A DNA stretch of 13,259 nt from Nitrososphaerota archaeon (lineage in GTDB: Archaea > Thermoproteota > Nitrososphaeria > Nitrososphaerales > CADDZS01): the NCBI GenBank assembly GCA_027886795.1, contig JAPCJU010000013.1:1-13259 (forward strand), written 5' to 3'. Of the stretch, positions 6,335 to 13,259 are shown piece after piece. A model generated the notes under the pieces. The model was not told the DNA's origin. It saw nothing but the letters and a program-made list of their open reading frames with translations, and did no database searches. A program made the position numbers and the translations under genes. Each line of letters opens with the position of its first letter. The first letter of the stretch is position 1.

Positions 6335-6786
6335 GCTGCTTCTAGCTTTCCTTGGAGACAATCGAAAAGGTTCTTGATTATTTTTTCGGCTTGACCGCTG
6401 AGCAGCCGCTGGCCTACTGAGGCGATTCTCCCTCCTATCTTTGCGTCCGCCGACCATTTCATCGAAGTGCCGCCTCCTTCAACGTCCGCAAGATCCATAA
6501 TAGTTTCCATGTCGACAGTGCTACCTATGCCGGTTCCGTGTGCAGTTAATTTAGCGTGAGTGGGAGGAGTTTTTTCAACGGTCGTGAAATGTAAATTGAA
6601 ATCACCCTTGATGAAAGAAACTCCAGCCTTTATGATCGCGATAAAATCGTCTGGAGATTTTACGTCCAACTTTTGAAGATCGGGCATGCATTGGGAAATC
6701 TGGTTTGGATCCAAAATCACGGAGAAGACGGTTTCTTTGGGTGCCTTCACATTAAATGTTCCTTCAAAATGCAAATGATTTTCCAA
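6331..6786 (-). CDS. coxG: CoxG-like SRPBCC-domain protein
   Basis: This is a CoxG-family protein of 151 residues with the SRPBCC (START-like) lipid- and ligand-binding fold. In Cox operons CoxG acts with the CO dehydrogenase at the membrane and is tied to electron transfer to quinone. Visible marks are FEGTFNVKAPKETVFSVILDPNQISQCMPDLQKLDV (8-43, the typical start with CMPD), KAGVSFIKGDFNLHFTTVE, a glycine-rich HGTGIGSTVDM, and WSADAKIGGRIASVGQRLL (111-129) near the end. No transmembrane segment is visible and the chain ends soon after the domain. The start is TTG at 6786-6784; AAGGAG lies directly before it, almost too close, so a second TTG four codons on is an alternative. It is the last gene of the operon, ten bases after coxL. 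Confidence 0.88.
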   Translation of the reverse strand: MENHLHFEGTFNVKAPKETVFSVILDPNQISQCMPDLQKLDVKSPDDFIAIIKAGVSFIKGDFNLHFTTVEKTPPTHAKLTAHGTGIGSTVDMETIMDLADVEGGGTSMKWSADAKIGGRIASVGQRLLSGQAEKIIKNLFDCLQGKLEAA

Positions 6787-6796
6787 TCTCCTTTTT

Positions 6797-9223
6797 CTAG
6801 CGAACCTGGTTGAGTTTCGAAATCTTTTCTCTAATCAATTTATGTATATGTTGCGGGTTCTGATGCGAATCGGTAATTTGCAGACCGAAGGGAGCTAGCG
6901 CGTCTTCAACTGCATTCGAGATTGCCCCTAGCGGAGTACCGCCACCTTCACCAACCCCTCGAATTCCTTTTGGAGCAAACAACGAGGGTATTTCCAAGTG
7001 TCCCGTGATCAGATGCGGTATTTCAACTGCTGATGGGACAAGATAATCGATGAAGGTATTGCTGTTTAGCTGACCATTTTCATCGTAATTAAACTCCTCA
7101 AACATCGCGGCTCCGATCCCATGTGCTGCGGCCCCGTGCACCTGTCCCTCCACAATCATCGGATTGATCTGAGTACCACAATCGTCTACAATTACGTACC
7201 TCAAGATCTTGAACTTGCCGGACTCTGGATCAAGTTCGATTGCTGCTATGTGAGTCTGGTAGGAGTAAGTGAGTGTTTGATTCAGCCTCCACTTTTCATC
7301 CGGCAAGGTGAAATTTGGCCTCCAGAAGTTTAATGCAACCAGACCCGGCTCCATTCCTTCGGGAAGAAGCACATTGTTGACCCAAGCAACATTCGCTATC
7401 TGCCAGATTGGCATCTTTTTCCCGGTCTGCTTGTCAACCACATTTCCTTCACTGAAGCTGATATTTTCAGGGAGGGTCTTCATCAGGTGGGCGGCAATCA
7501 TTGCGACCTTCTCTTTCAGTTTCTTCGTAGCTCCGAGCAGGGCTCCCGTCCCCATGACTGCGGACCTGCTTGCATAAGATCCCGACTGATGAGAGTATGG
7601 ATTTATCGCTGAATCAAATCCGCTAAGGACGGTAATCTGATCTGGGTTTATCCCAAACTCGTCAGCGACTATTTGCGCTGCAAACGTTTCATGACCCTGG
7701 CCCTGAGGCACGGTTCCGAGTCCGACCTGGAACTGCCCTAAACCATCGATGCTCACTCGCGCGGCTTCGGAGTTTCCGGAAAATGGGTTGTCATCTGTGA
7801 TAATCTTCACTTGACCGAAATTATTTGTCCCTGAATCGACGGCCGTAGCAATACCAATGCCGATAAGTTTTCCAGACTTTCTCGCGCGGGCCTGTTCCTC
7901 CCTCAGGCCATCGTAATCGATCAATTTCATGGCTTTTCGAAGTGACTCAGAATAATCTCCGCCGTCATAGATACCCCCGCTCGGAGTCACGTAAGGCATT
8001 TCATCTGATCTAACGTAATTCTTGAGTCTGACATCGGCCGGATCCAATCCCAGCTCCTTTGCTATGATGTCAACGGTTCTCTCGATCATCCAGAGGTGTT
8101 GCATCCGTGAATAGCCCCTGTTGGGACCGACAGGGGCCTTGTTAGTCATGACCTGGAAAAAATCGACCTTGAGATTCGGAAAGTGATAAACGCCCGGCGA
8201 TACCTGCGCCCATATGGTTGCGCCCGCGGGCTCGTATCTGGTGTAAGCGCCGCAGTCGTCAAAAGCAGAAACTTTGAACCCAAGGATAGTTCCGTCTTTC
8301 TTCACCGGGACTTCCACGTCGAAACTTCTTTCATTTCCGTGATTTGCAAACATGTGCTCCCGCCGATCTTCAGTCCACTTTACGGGACGCTTGGCTTTCA
8401 TCGATAGAAGACAAATTAGGGCAATGTATGGATAGCTTATGATCTTCGTGCCGAAACCACCGCCGATGTCCCCGGTGATCATCCGAATCTTGTTTGATGG
8501 AAACTTTAGCCCGAAGGAAAGCCAAGGGATGCAAAACATTGGCATCTGGTTGTTGCAATAAATGTTGAGAAACCCGGTGGCACGATCGTAATTCACGACG
8601 ACGCCATTATTTTCGATGGGGGTGGAGCTGAACCTGTGAAAGTGAAGCTTTGCATTTACGACTCGGTCGGCCTTTCTTATTGCGTCTTCAATATCCCCAT
8701 AATCCCATTTTCCATGGAAGACCAGATTGGAGCCGACTTGTTCATGGACTAGAGGGGCGTCTTTCTCGAGAGCCTTCCGGGCATCGAGCACATGTTCCTC
8801 CGGTTCATAATCAACCTCGATGAGCTCCATGGCATCTTCAGCCTCGGCTCTCGTTTCCGCTACAACAGCCGCAACGGGTTCTCCGACGAAATGAACCTTG
8901 TCTACCGCGAGACAGTAGTCCTTGACTTTGTTGGCGGGGGCGGATGATATCTGGAGAAACGGATCTGTAAGTTTTGAGACGTCCGATCCCGTAAGGGTGC
9001 AAATAACTCCAGGGGCTTTTTCCGCCCTTGAGACATCAACGCGTTTGATCTTTGCGCTGGCGTATGGACTACGAAGGATGCTGGCAAAAGCTAGCCCCGG
9101 AAGTTTCACATCGTCTACAAACTTTCCGAGACCGGTTATTAGACGGGGGTCTTCCTTCCGCTTCAGCGGCTGGCCGACCCACTGAACTTCTGATTCCTTG
9201 ACCAGTTCCATGACTGTGGCCAA
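6797..9223 (-). CDS. coxL: CoxL-family molybdenum hydroxylase large subunit without the CO-specific cysteine
   Basis: This is the molybdopterin-bearing catalytic subunit of a xanthine-oxidase-family enzyme, 808 residues, in line with CoxL. Landmarks: GQPLKRKEDPRLITGLGKFVD (17-37), NNQMPMF with Gln226 at the usual cofactor glutamine, TGDIGGGFGTK (250-260), QGQGHETFAAQI (507-518) and IRGVGEGGGTPLG (754-766) with catalytic Glu759. The active-site loop reads APVGPNRGYSR (363-373). Mo-Cu CO dehydrogenase has AYRCSFR there, with Cys388 binding copper; the aligned residue here is Gly370. Form II CoxL usually has AYRGAGR, also different. The protein therefore should be a molybdenum hydroxylase but probably not a CO oxidiser; an aldehyde or N-heterocycle is more likely. 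No Tat signal is seen. The frame opens at TTG 9223, but the ATG at 9211, four codons in, is an equally good start. Confidence 0.93.
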   Translation of the reverse strand: MATVMELVKESEVQWVGQPLKRKEDPRLITGLGKFVDDVKLPGLAFASILRSPYASAKIKRVDVSRAEKAPGVICTLTGSDVSKLTDPFLQISSAPANKVKDYCLAVDKVHFVGEPVAAVVAETRAEAEDAMELIEVDYEPEEHVLDARKALEKDAPLVHEQVGSNLVFHGKWDYGDIEDAIRKADRVVNAKLHFHRFSSTPIENNGVVVNYDRATGFLNIYCNNQMPMFCIPWLSFGLKFPSNKIRMITGDIGGGFGTKIISYPYIALICLLSMKAKRPVKWTEDRREHMFANHGNERSFDVEVPVKKDGTILGFKVSAFDDCGAYTRYEPAGATIWAQVSPGVYHFPNLKVDFFQVMTNKAPVGPNRGYSRMQHLWMIERTVDIIAKELGLDPADVRLKNYVRSDEMPYVTPSGGIYDGGDYSESLRKAMKLIDYDGLREEQARARKSGKLIGIGIATAVDSGTNNFGQVKIITDDNPFSGNSEAARVSIDGLGQFQVGLGTVPQGQGHETFAAQIVADEFGINPDQITVLSGFDSAINPYSHQSGSYASRSAVMGTGALLGATKKLKEKVAMIAAHLMKTLPENISFSEGNVVDKQTGKKMPIWQIANVAWVNNVLLPEGMEPGLVALNFWRPNFTLPDEKWRLNQTLTYSYQTHIAAIELDPESGKFKILRYVIVDDCGTQINPMIVEGQVHGAAAHGIGAAMFEEFNYDENGQLNSNTFIDYLVPSAVEIPHLITGHLEIPSLFAPKGIRGVGEGGGTPLGAISNAVEDALAPFGLQITDSHQNPQHIHKLIREKISKLNQVR

Positions 9224-9242
9224 GGTTTAGGCCGCCTTCCGA

Positions 9243-9764
9243 TTACATTGATCGGGCGCTCTTCCCGCCCTCAGACTGCATTTTCTTTGCTGCAGCTTTG
9301 ATAGATTTTACAATGTTGACATAGCCAGTGCACCTGCACAAGTTCCCCTCGATTCCCCTTCTGATTTCGTCTTCCGTAGGGTCCGGATTTCTCTGAAGGA
9401 GAAACAGTCCTGAAATCAACATTCCAGGCGTGCAGTAGCCACATTGAAGACCGTGGTTTTCCCAGAAGGCTTCTTGGATTGGATGCAATTTATCGCCGTC
9501 AGCAAGTCCCTCTACAGTTGTGATATCGGCTCCTTGAGCCTGGATCGCGAGTACCATGCACGACTTAACTGATTTGCCGTTCATGAAAATGGTACAGGCG
9601 CCGCAGTGACCTGTGTCGCAACCAATGTGAGTTCCCGTCAGATTGAGCTCGTCCCTGATAAAATGCACGAAAAGAGTTCGTGGTTCAGCCAAACCAGAAT
9701 ACTCTTTTCCGTTGATCTTGCAGGTGACGCGAATCATGTCCGACTTTGTAGCAGATTTCATCAT
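9243..9764 (-). CDS. coxS: CoxS-family two-[2Fe-2S] subunit of the molybdenum hydroxylase
   Basis: This is the small electron-transfer subunit, passing electrons from the molybdenum site (CoxL) to FAD (CoxM). Its 173 residues hold two [2Fe-2S] clusters. The N-terminal plant-ferredoxin-like one uses Cys49, Cys54, Cys57 and Cys69 (IGCDTGHCGACT ... VKSC). The C-terminal four-helix one uses Cys108, Cys111, Cys143 and Cys145 (LQCGYCTPGM ... GNLCRCTGY). The N-terminus begins MMKSATKSDMIRVTCKINGK, about ten residues before the conserved fold; the start is one of two adjacent ATGs at 9764-9759. Sequence between coxM and coxS includes GGATGGAATGAG, a possible ribosome-binding site. It lies 14 bases after coxM and 19 before coxL. 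All eight cysteines are intact, so the subunit should be functional. Confidence 0.96.
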   Translation of the reverse strand: MMKSATKSDMIRVTCKINGKEYSGLAEPRTLFVHFIRDELNLTGTHIGCDTGHCGACTIFMNGKSVKSCMVLAIQAQGADITTVEGLADGDKLHPIQEAFWENHGLQCGYCTPGMLISGLFLLQRNPDPTEDEIRRGIEGNLCRCTGYVNIVKSIKAAAKKMQSEGGKSARSM

Positions 9765-9778
9765 AATCTCATTCCATC

Positions 9779-10642
9779 CTACATTACTCTGCTCATTGCG
9801 AGCTTTACCGTCCTTCTCGTGAACACTTTGATCATCTCCATTCGGTACTCCTTGCTCCCGTGCATATCAGATGGGGGATCGGCGCCTTCATTTGCTATTT
9901 CGGCCGCATCTGCAATATTCTTGTCGTCCAAGGTCTTTCCCTTCAGATACTCCTCTGCCGACTTCGCGCGAAGCGGTGTAGCACTGACCGCACCTAATGC
10001 GATTCTAATGTCCTTGCATACATTTCCATCGCCCATCGTCAAAACAACTCCGGTTCCAACGATGGCGAAATCACCCTCTCTCCGGCTGTGTTTTATGTAC
10101 CCAGACCCGGATCGTGGAGGCAAGTACGGTAGTCTAATCTCGGATAGAACTTCGTCGTGACCGACGGCTGTCTGGAATAGATCAACGAAAAACTCCGTTG
10201 CAGGCACTATCCTCTGACCTTTGCCACTACGGATCACAAAGTGCGCATTTACAGCAGATAGGGCCGTCGGAAGATCTGCCGCCGGATCTGCGTGGCATGA
10301 ACTTCCCCCAATCGTTCCCACGTTACGAATTTGTTGATCCCCTATCTTGCTAGCAGCATCGGTTAGCAGTGTAAATTTTTTCTTGATCGTCTGGTTGTGT
10401 TCTATGATATCATGAATTGTCAAAGCGCCGATTCCAAGGTAGTCCTTGTCCTCCCTGACGTATGACATCTCCTGAAGCTTCGAAATGTCGACCAACGCAG
10501 ATGGCGCTGCCAATCTTAATTTCATCAAGGCAAGCAGACTCTGACCACCGGCGAGGACTTTGGAATCCTCATTGTCATGGAGCAATTGAATCGCCTCGTT
10601 TATGGAGGTCGGTGAATAATAATCAAATTTCTTCGGAGTCAT
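9779..10642 (-). CDS. coxM: CoxM-family FAD subunit of the molybdenum hydroxylase
   Basis: This is the medium, FAD-binding subunit, 287 residues from the ATG at 10642-10640, the usual length. The two FAD signatures are AGGQSLLALMKLRLA (31-45) and GTIGGSSCHADPAADLP (109-125), followed by GHDEVLSEIRLP (161-172), SRREGDFAIVGTGVV (186-200) and a C-terminal CO_deh_flav_C-type region. The frame extends upstream to an ATG at 10693, but those 17 extra residues (with CRDSDSNRC) are not family-like and would overlap the candidate promoter. The start at 10642 gives MTPKKFDYYSPTSINEA, the typical opening. It is the first gene of coxM-coxS-coxL-coxG. The TATA-like GAAATATTC on the minus strand (10673-10681) lies 31-39 bases before the start. 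Confidence 0.95.
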   Translation of the reverse strand: MTPKKFDYYSPTSINEAIQLLHDNEDSKVLAGGQSLLALMKLRLAAPSALVDISKLQEMSYVREDKDYLGIGALTIHDIIEHNQTIKKKFTLLTDAASKIGDQQIRNVGTIGGSSCHADPAADLPTALSAVNAHFVIRSGKGQRIVPATEFFVDLFQTAVGHDEVLSEIRLPYLPPRSGSGYIKHSRREGDFAIVGTGVVLTMGDGNVCKDIRIALGAVSATPLRAKSAEEYLKGKTLDDKNIADAAEIANEGADPPSDMHGSKEYRMEMIKVFTRRTVKLAMSRVM

Positions 10643-11016
10643 TAAACAACGGTTTGAGTCGGAGTCTCTACAGAATATTTCAACGTATCGCAATAGTTTC
10701 GAAACAAAATATCTCTACGATACAAAAAAAATTCGAAATATTGTCAAGTGAAGGAATAGGTTTTGATGAGCGATCCGACCTAAGATTTCAGTCTAAATTA
10801 CTCCAAACACATTACCAGAGATAGAGTGAGATCTTTTCAGAAAATCGATTCAAATCCAGGATTAACTTCTATTGAGAATATCTCTCTGTGATATTGTCAT
10901 TTCTGCGATACTTCAAGTCTGGTTGTGGAATCCGGAAAAGGTTAAATGCTAATTTGCAACAACTAATTTCAAAGGTTTGACTGATTACCAATTGAACTTT
11001 GCACTTGGTGGTTATA
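10643..11016. promoter_or_regulatory. Palindrome-rich divergent region between coxM and dnaG
   Basis: This 374-base gap has no convincing gene. It is AT-rich and holds the promoters of two divergent transcripts. The likely coxM TATA box is AATATT at 10674-10679 (minus). A weak dnaG candidate is TTAAAT at 10942-10947. Symmetric and repeated motifs cluster here: a perfect palindrome GTTTCGAAAC (10696-10705); a second TTCGAA at 10732-10737; an inverted pair GTATCG (10685-10690) and CGATAC (10718-10723); AATATCTCT at 10708-10716 and again at 10877-10885; ATATTGTCA at 10738-10746 and again at 10891-10899; and the inverted pair AATATC (10877-10882) with GATATT (10890-10895). The motifs nearest coxM lie upstream of its TATA-like box and could be binding sites for a regulator of the cox operon. 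Confidence 0.45.
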
Positions 11017-12339
11017 GTGAGTCAAGAGAAAGGAATCGTAAAGTACTTAGTAAAATTAAGATTTGACGTAGAAGGAGTAGTTGAAAAAGCAGATCTAATA
11101 GGCGCAATCTTTGGACAGACAGAAGGCCTGTTTGGGCCTGAGATGAACCTACAGGAACTGCAAAAGACGTGGAAAGTTGGTCGCATAGAGATCAATCTGC
11201 AATCGAGCAACGGCAAGACTTCGGGGGAGGTTTTGATCCCCATGAGTACAGACGTTTCGACTGCAGCCTTGATTGCAGCAGCCGTGGAAAACGTGGACAA
11301 GGTCGGTCCTTGCGCAGCTAGATTTCAGTTAGCTGGAATCACAGATGTACGTGCCGACCGGCGAAAAGTCATCGTTGATCGCGCAAAGACCATAATGAAA
11401 GACTGGGCTTCGAAGACTGCGAGCGAGGGGGAAGAGTCTCTCAAGGACATTGTTGATTCGGCGAAGAAAGCCCGACTCATCACATTTGGAAAGGAAGGCC
11501 TTCCTGCAGGACCAGCCGTGGCTTCATCTGACACCGTGATAGTCGTAGAAGGCAGGGCCGACATCATTAACCTCCTGCGAGCCGGAATTGAAAATACAAT
11601 AGCAGTTGAAGGGACGAGTGTTCCCGAGACTGTAAAGGATCTTGCGCGGAAGGGAAGAAATCTCTACGCGTTTCTGGATGGAGATCGAGGGGGAGATTTG
11701 ATTCTTAAGGAATTGAGTCAGGTCGCCCGCATTGATAGAGTCTTCAGAGCGCCTAGGGGCCGAGAGGTAGAAGAGCTTACTCCCGTTGAGATCTTAGACA
11801 TTCTCCGTGAACGGCCGCAACCCGAACGGGGTGAAGACAACGGCGAGGAGCGAGATGAAGGAAGAGATCGAGGTAGGGATCGTCCTCGTTACGATCGTGG
11901 CGGAGGAGGCCGATATCCGCGAAGGGACAGAGATCGTGGTAGAGGTCCGAGAGATAGACAGGAGTACCAATATGAAGAGAGACCGCCTGAGCGCGAGCCA
12001 ATCGAGCAACCACAGTTGCCTCCCGCGCCTCCGTTGAATCCGGAAGCTGCCGAGAAAGTGAAAACTGAATACGCGACGATAAACGGCACCCTTGAGGCAA
12101 AGGTCTTCGACTCGACTTGGACCGAAGTGACGAAGATGCCAGTTAATGAGCTGGTGACAAAAATAGGTGAAACTGCCGGCGCAAAGCATCTTGTTTTCGA
12201 CGGCATTGTAACCCAGCGGCTCATTGATGCAGCCTCCAAAGTGGGGATCGAGTCGATCGTGGGTCACAGAGCCGGTGAAATCCAGAATAAACCTGAAACG
12301 ATTTCCGTTTACAGTTTCAAAGATCTTGGGTTGGAATAG
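11017..12339 (+). CDS. dnaG: Archaeal DnaG (TOPRIM primase-like, exosome-associated) with Arg/Asp/Gly-rich linker
   Basis: Archaeal DnaG is a TOPRIM protein, associated with the RNA exosome and with primase activity. It is 440 residues from the GTG at 11017. The N-terminal domain reads IVKYLVKLRFDVEGVVEKADLIGAIFGQTEGLFGPEMNLQEL. The TOPRIM domain has VEGRADIINLL (Glu178 of the glutamate motif), EGTSVPETV and FLDGDRGGD (219-227) with the DxD metal site. From about residue 266 to 330 lies a charged low-complexity linker rich in Arg, Asp and Gly, then a proline-rich stretch. A conserved-looking C-terminal domain follows (YATINGTLEAKVF to ISVYSFKDLGLE). The frame is open from TTG 10999, but GTG at 11017 gives MSQEKGIVKYLV and has GGTGG five bases upstream. 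pelA follows in the same frame after one TAG. Confidence 0.94.
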   Translation: MSQEKGIVKYLVKLRFDVEGVVEKADLIGAIFGQTEGLFGPEMNLQELQKTWKVGRIEINLQSSNGKTSGEVLIPMSTDVSTAALIAAAVENVDKVGPCAARFQLAGITDVRADRRKVIVDRAKTIMKDWASKTASEGEESLKDIVDSAKKARLITFGKEGLPAGPAVASSDTVIVVEGRADIINLLRAGIENTIAVEGTSVPETVKDLARKGRNLYAFLDGDRGGDLILKELSQVARIDRVFRAPRGREVEELTPVEILDILRERPQPERGEDNGEERDEGRDRGRDRPRYDRGGGGRYPRRDRDRGRGPRDRQEYQYEERPPEREPIEQPQLPPAPPLNPEAAEKVKTEYATINGTLEAKVFDSTWTEVTKMPVNELVTKIGETAGAKHLVFDGIVTQRLIDAASKVGIESIVGHRAGEIQNKPETISVYSFKDLGLE

Positions 12340-12351
12340 AAAGCTCGCACT

Positions 12352-13259
12352 TTGATCATTCACAGGCTCGACACGAGGCATGACCTCGTGACTGTAACTC
12401 CCGAGCAGCCTGATGATTTATGGACGCTTAGAAGGGTCATAACAAAAGGAGACCTTGTCGCTGGAGAAACTTCCAGGGTTTACAAAGACCTGGGGGAGTA
12501 CTCGCGGCCCGACAAGGAAAGAATCAAGGTAACCGTAACGGTTGAGGTAGAAGCAATCCAGCTCGACAGTACTTTCTCTCGATTGAAAGTTTCCGGAAAG
12601 ATTGTCGACGTGTCAAACGAGCTCCTTAGCAAGGGATCTTTCCACTCCCTAACATTATCGGAAGGTCATCGAGTTTCTGTAAGAAAGCCATCTGGATTCA
12701 CGGGCGTCCAGTTAAGGCTCATTGAAGGCGCCGGAGCTCCTAGGGACAATTATGTTGTTATCGCGCTGGACCGGAGAGAAGCGGGGATAGGCGTGATCAA
12801 GGGAACTCATCTTCAAATCTTGCCGACGATTGAATCAGGAATTACGGGAAAGATGTACCAAGATTCCAAGAAAGGCGGGACAAATTATTTTGAGAAGATT
12901 GCAGATGCCATGTCTGTCGTATATCCTCAAAATTCAAAAATCTTCGTTCTCGGTCCCGGGACGACAAAAGACGCGTTCGTAAACTATCTTGTTCGAGAAA
13001 GAAAGGAGTTTGCAGAGGTCAGGTCAATCGAGGGCTCCGATGTTGCGGGGGAGGACGGAGTTTATGTGGCGCTTCGAAACCCAAACCTCCAAGTTGCCCT
13101 CTCCGAAAGCAGACTCGCCAAGGTCTCCAAACTATTGGCGGAGGTAATGCGCCGAATTTCTTTGGGCGACTCGCGCGTCTCACTTGCATTCAAAGAAAGT
13201 TACAAGGCCGCAAAGCAAGGAGCCGTCGAATCGCTGATACTCGCGGACAAAATCTTTTC
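12352..13259 (+). CDS. pelA: Pelota (aPelota) mRNA surveillance / ribosome rescue factor (C-terminus cut by window edge)
   Basis: Archaeal Pelota, the Dom34 homologue, binds stalled ribosomes with aEF1A and ABCE1 to release them. The visible 302 codons run from the TTG at 12352 to the window end; the full protein is usually about 350 residues. The opening MIIHRLDTRHDLVTVTPEQPDDLWTL and KGDLVAGETSRVYKD are the family's N-terminal Sm-like domain (about 1-130). VVIALDRREAGIGVIKG and ILPTIESGITGKMYQDSKKG mark the central eRF1_2 domain; the GGQ motif of eRF1 is absent, as expected. KIFVLGPGTTKDAFVNYL continues it, and the eRF1_3 domain starts near residue 255. The TTG is the only start between the dnaG TAG and the fold. 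No Shine-Dalgarno sequence is seen, so translation may depend on dnaG or on a leader I cannot recognise. Confidence 0.93.
   Translation, partial: MIIHRLDTRHDLVTVTPEQPDDLWTLRRVITKGDLVAGETSRVYKDLGEYSRPDKERIKVTVTVEVEAIQLDSTFSRLKVSGKIVDVSNELLSKGSFHSLTLSEGHRVSVRKPSGFTGVQLRLIEGAGAPRDNYVVIALDRREAGIGVIKGTHLQILPTIESGITGKMYQDSKKGGTNYFEKIADAMSVVYPQNSKIFVLGPGTTKDAFVNYLVRERKEFAEVRSIEGSDVAGEDGVYVALRNPNLQVALSESRLAKVSKLLAEVMRRISLGDSRVSLAFKESYKAAKQGAVESLILADKIF

Noticed and set aside
10643..10693. Longer CoxM starting at the ATG at 10693
   Set aside because: The 17 added residues are unlike the family N-terminus and cover the likely TATA box; the ATG at 10642 gives the standard opening.
10843..10865. A T-loop-like TTCAAATCC that hinted at a tRNA gene between coxM and dnaG
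   Set aside because: The bases on each side do not form a five-pair T stem, and no acceptor, D or anticodon arm could be built around it.
12337..12339. TAG after dnaG read as pyrrolysine
   Set aside because: TAG also ends moaB, coxL, coxG and coxM, so it behaves as a normal stop in this genome fragment, and no Pyl genes are visible.
11777..12381. Several long antisense and alternate-frame open stretches over the 3' half of dnaG
   Set aside because: The repeated Arg/Asp/Gly codons of the linker leave few stops in other frames; the proteins are low complexity and unlike any family.

Overview
The window is archaeal. It carries both archaeal primase-type proteins, the iron-sulfur large subunit of the replicative primase (PriL) and the TOPRIM protein DnaG, together with a Pelota ribosome-rescue factor. 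It also shows many TTG and GTG starts, AT-rich TATA-like boxes close to start codons, and only occasional Shine-Dalgarno sequences. The DnaG N-terminus and the mixed gene content suggest a Thermoproteota/Nitrososphaeria-like ('Thaumarchaeota-related') heterotroph. That placement is inference; no 16S or other decisive marker is present.

Layout from left to right. (1) Positions 1-2516, minus strand: moaC-moaB-moaE, then priL running off the left edge. moaC and moaB overlap at a TTGA junction. (2) Positions 2610-3332, plus strand, divergent from moaC: a MoaD-type sulfur carrier and a small FKBP-type prolyl isomerase, followed by a hairpin plus T-run. (3) Positions 3381-4961, minus: a 1-pyrroline-5-carboxylate dehydrogenase-type aldehyde dehydrogenase. 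(4) Positions 5099-6334, plus: a DRE-TIM acyltransferase related to homocitrate, isopropylmalate and citramalate synthases. (5) Positions 6331-10642, minus: a tight coxM-coxS-coxL-coxG operon for a three-subunit molybdenum hydroxylase plus its CoxG partner. Its last stop codon overlaps the stop of the convergent acyltransferase gene. (6) A 374-base AT-rich intergenic region with several short palindromes and repeated motifs. (7) Positions 11017 to the right edge, plus: dnaG and pelA, in the same reading frame and separated by one TAG and four codons.

The unifying theme is molybdenum. MoaC makes cyclic pyranopterin monophosphate (with MoaA, not seen here). MoaD/MoaE convert it to molybdopterin, and MoaB adenylylates it before metal insertion. 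The Cox-type enzyme is a likely user of the finished cofactor. The enzyme is labelled a CO dehydrogenase only by family: its large subunit has PNRGYSR where true Mo-Cu CO dehydrogenase has the Cys-bearing AYRCSFR loop, so the substrate is probably not CO. With a P5C dehydrogenase and an atypical acyltransferase beside it, a role in oxidising an organic substrate (aldehyde, amino-acid-derived or heterocyclic) is reasonable but unproven.

The best leads are the altered CoxL active-site loop, the MoaD whose Gly-Gly is followed by four extra residues, the Arg/Asp/Gly-rich linker inside DnaG, the acyltransferase with a changed substrate-binding segment, and the palindrome-rich coxM-dnaG intergenic region. 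I saw no tRNA, rRNA, CRISPR array or insertion sequence.
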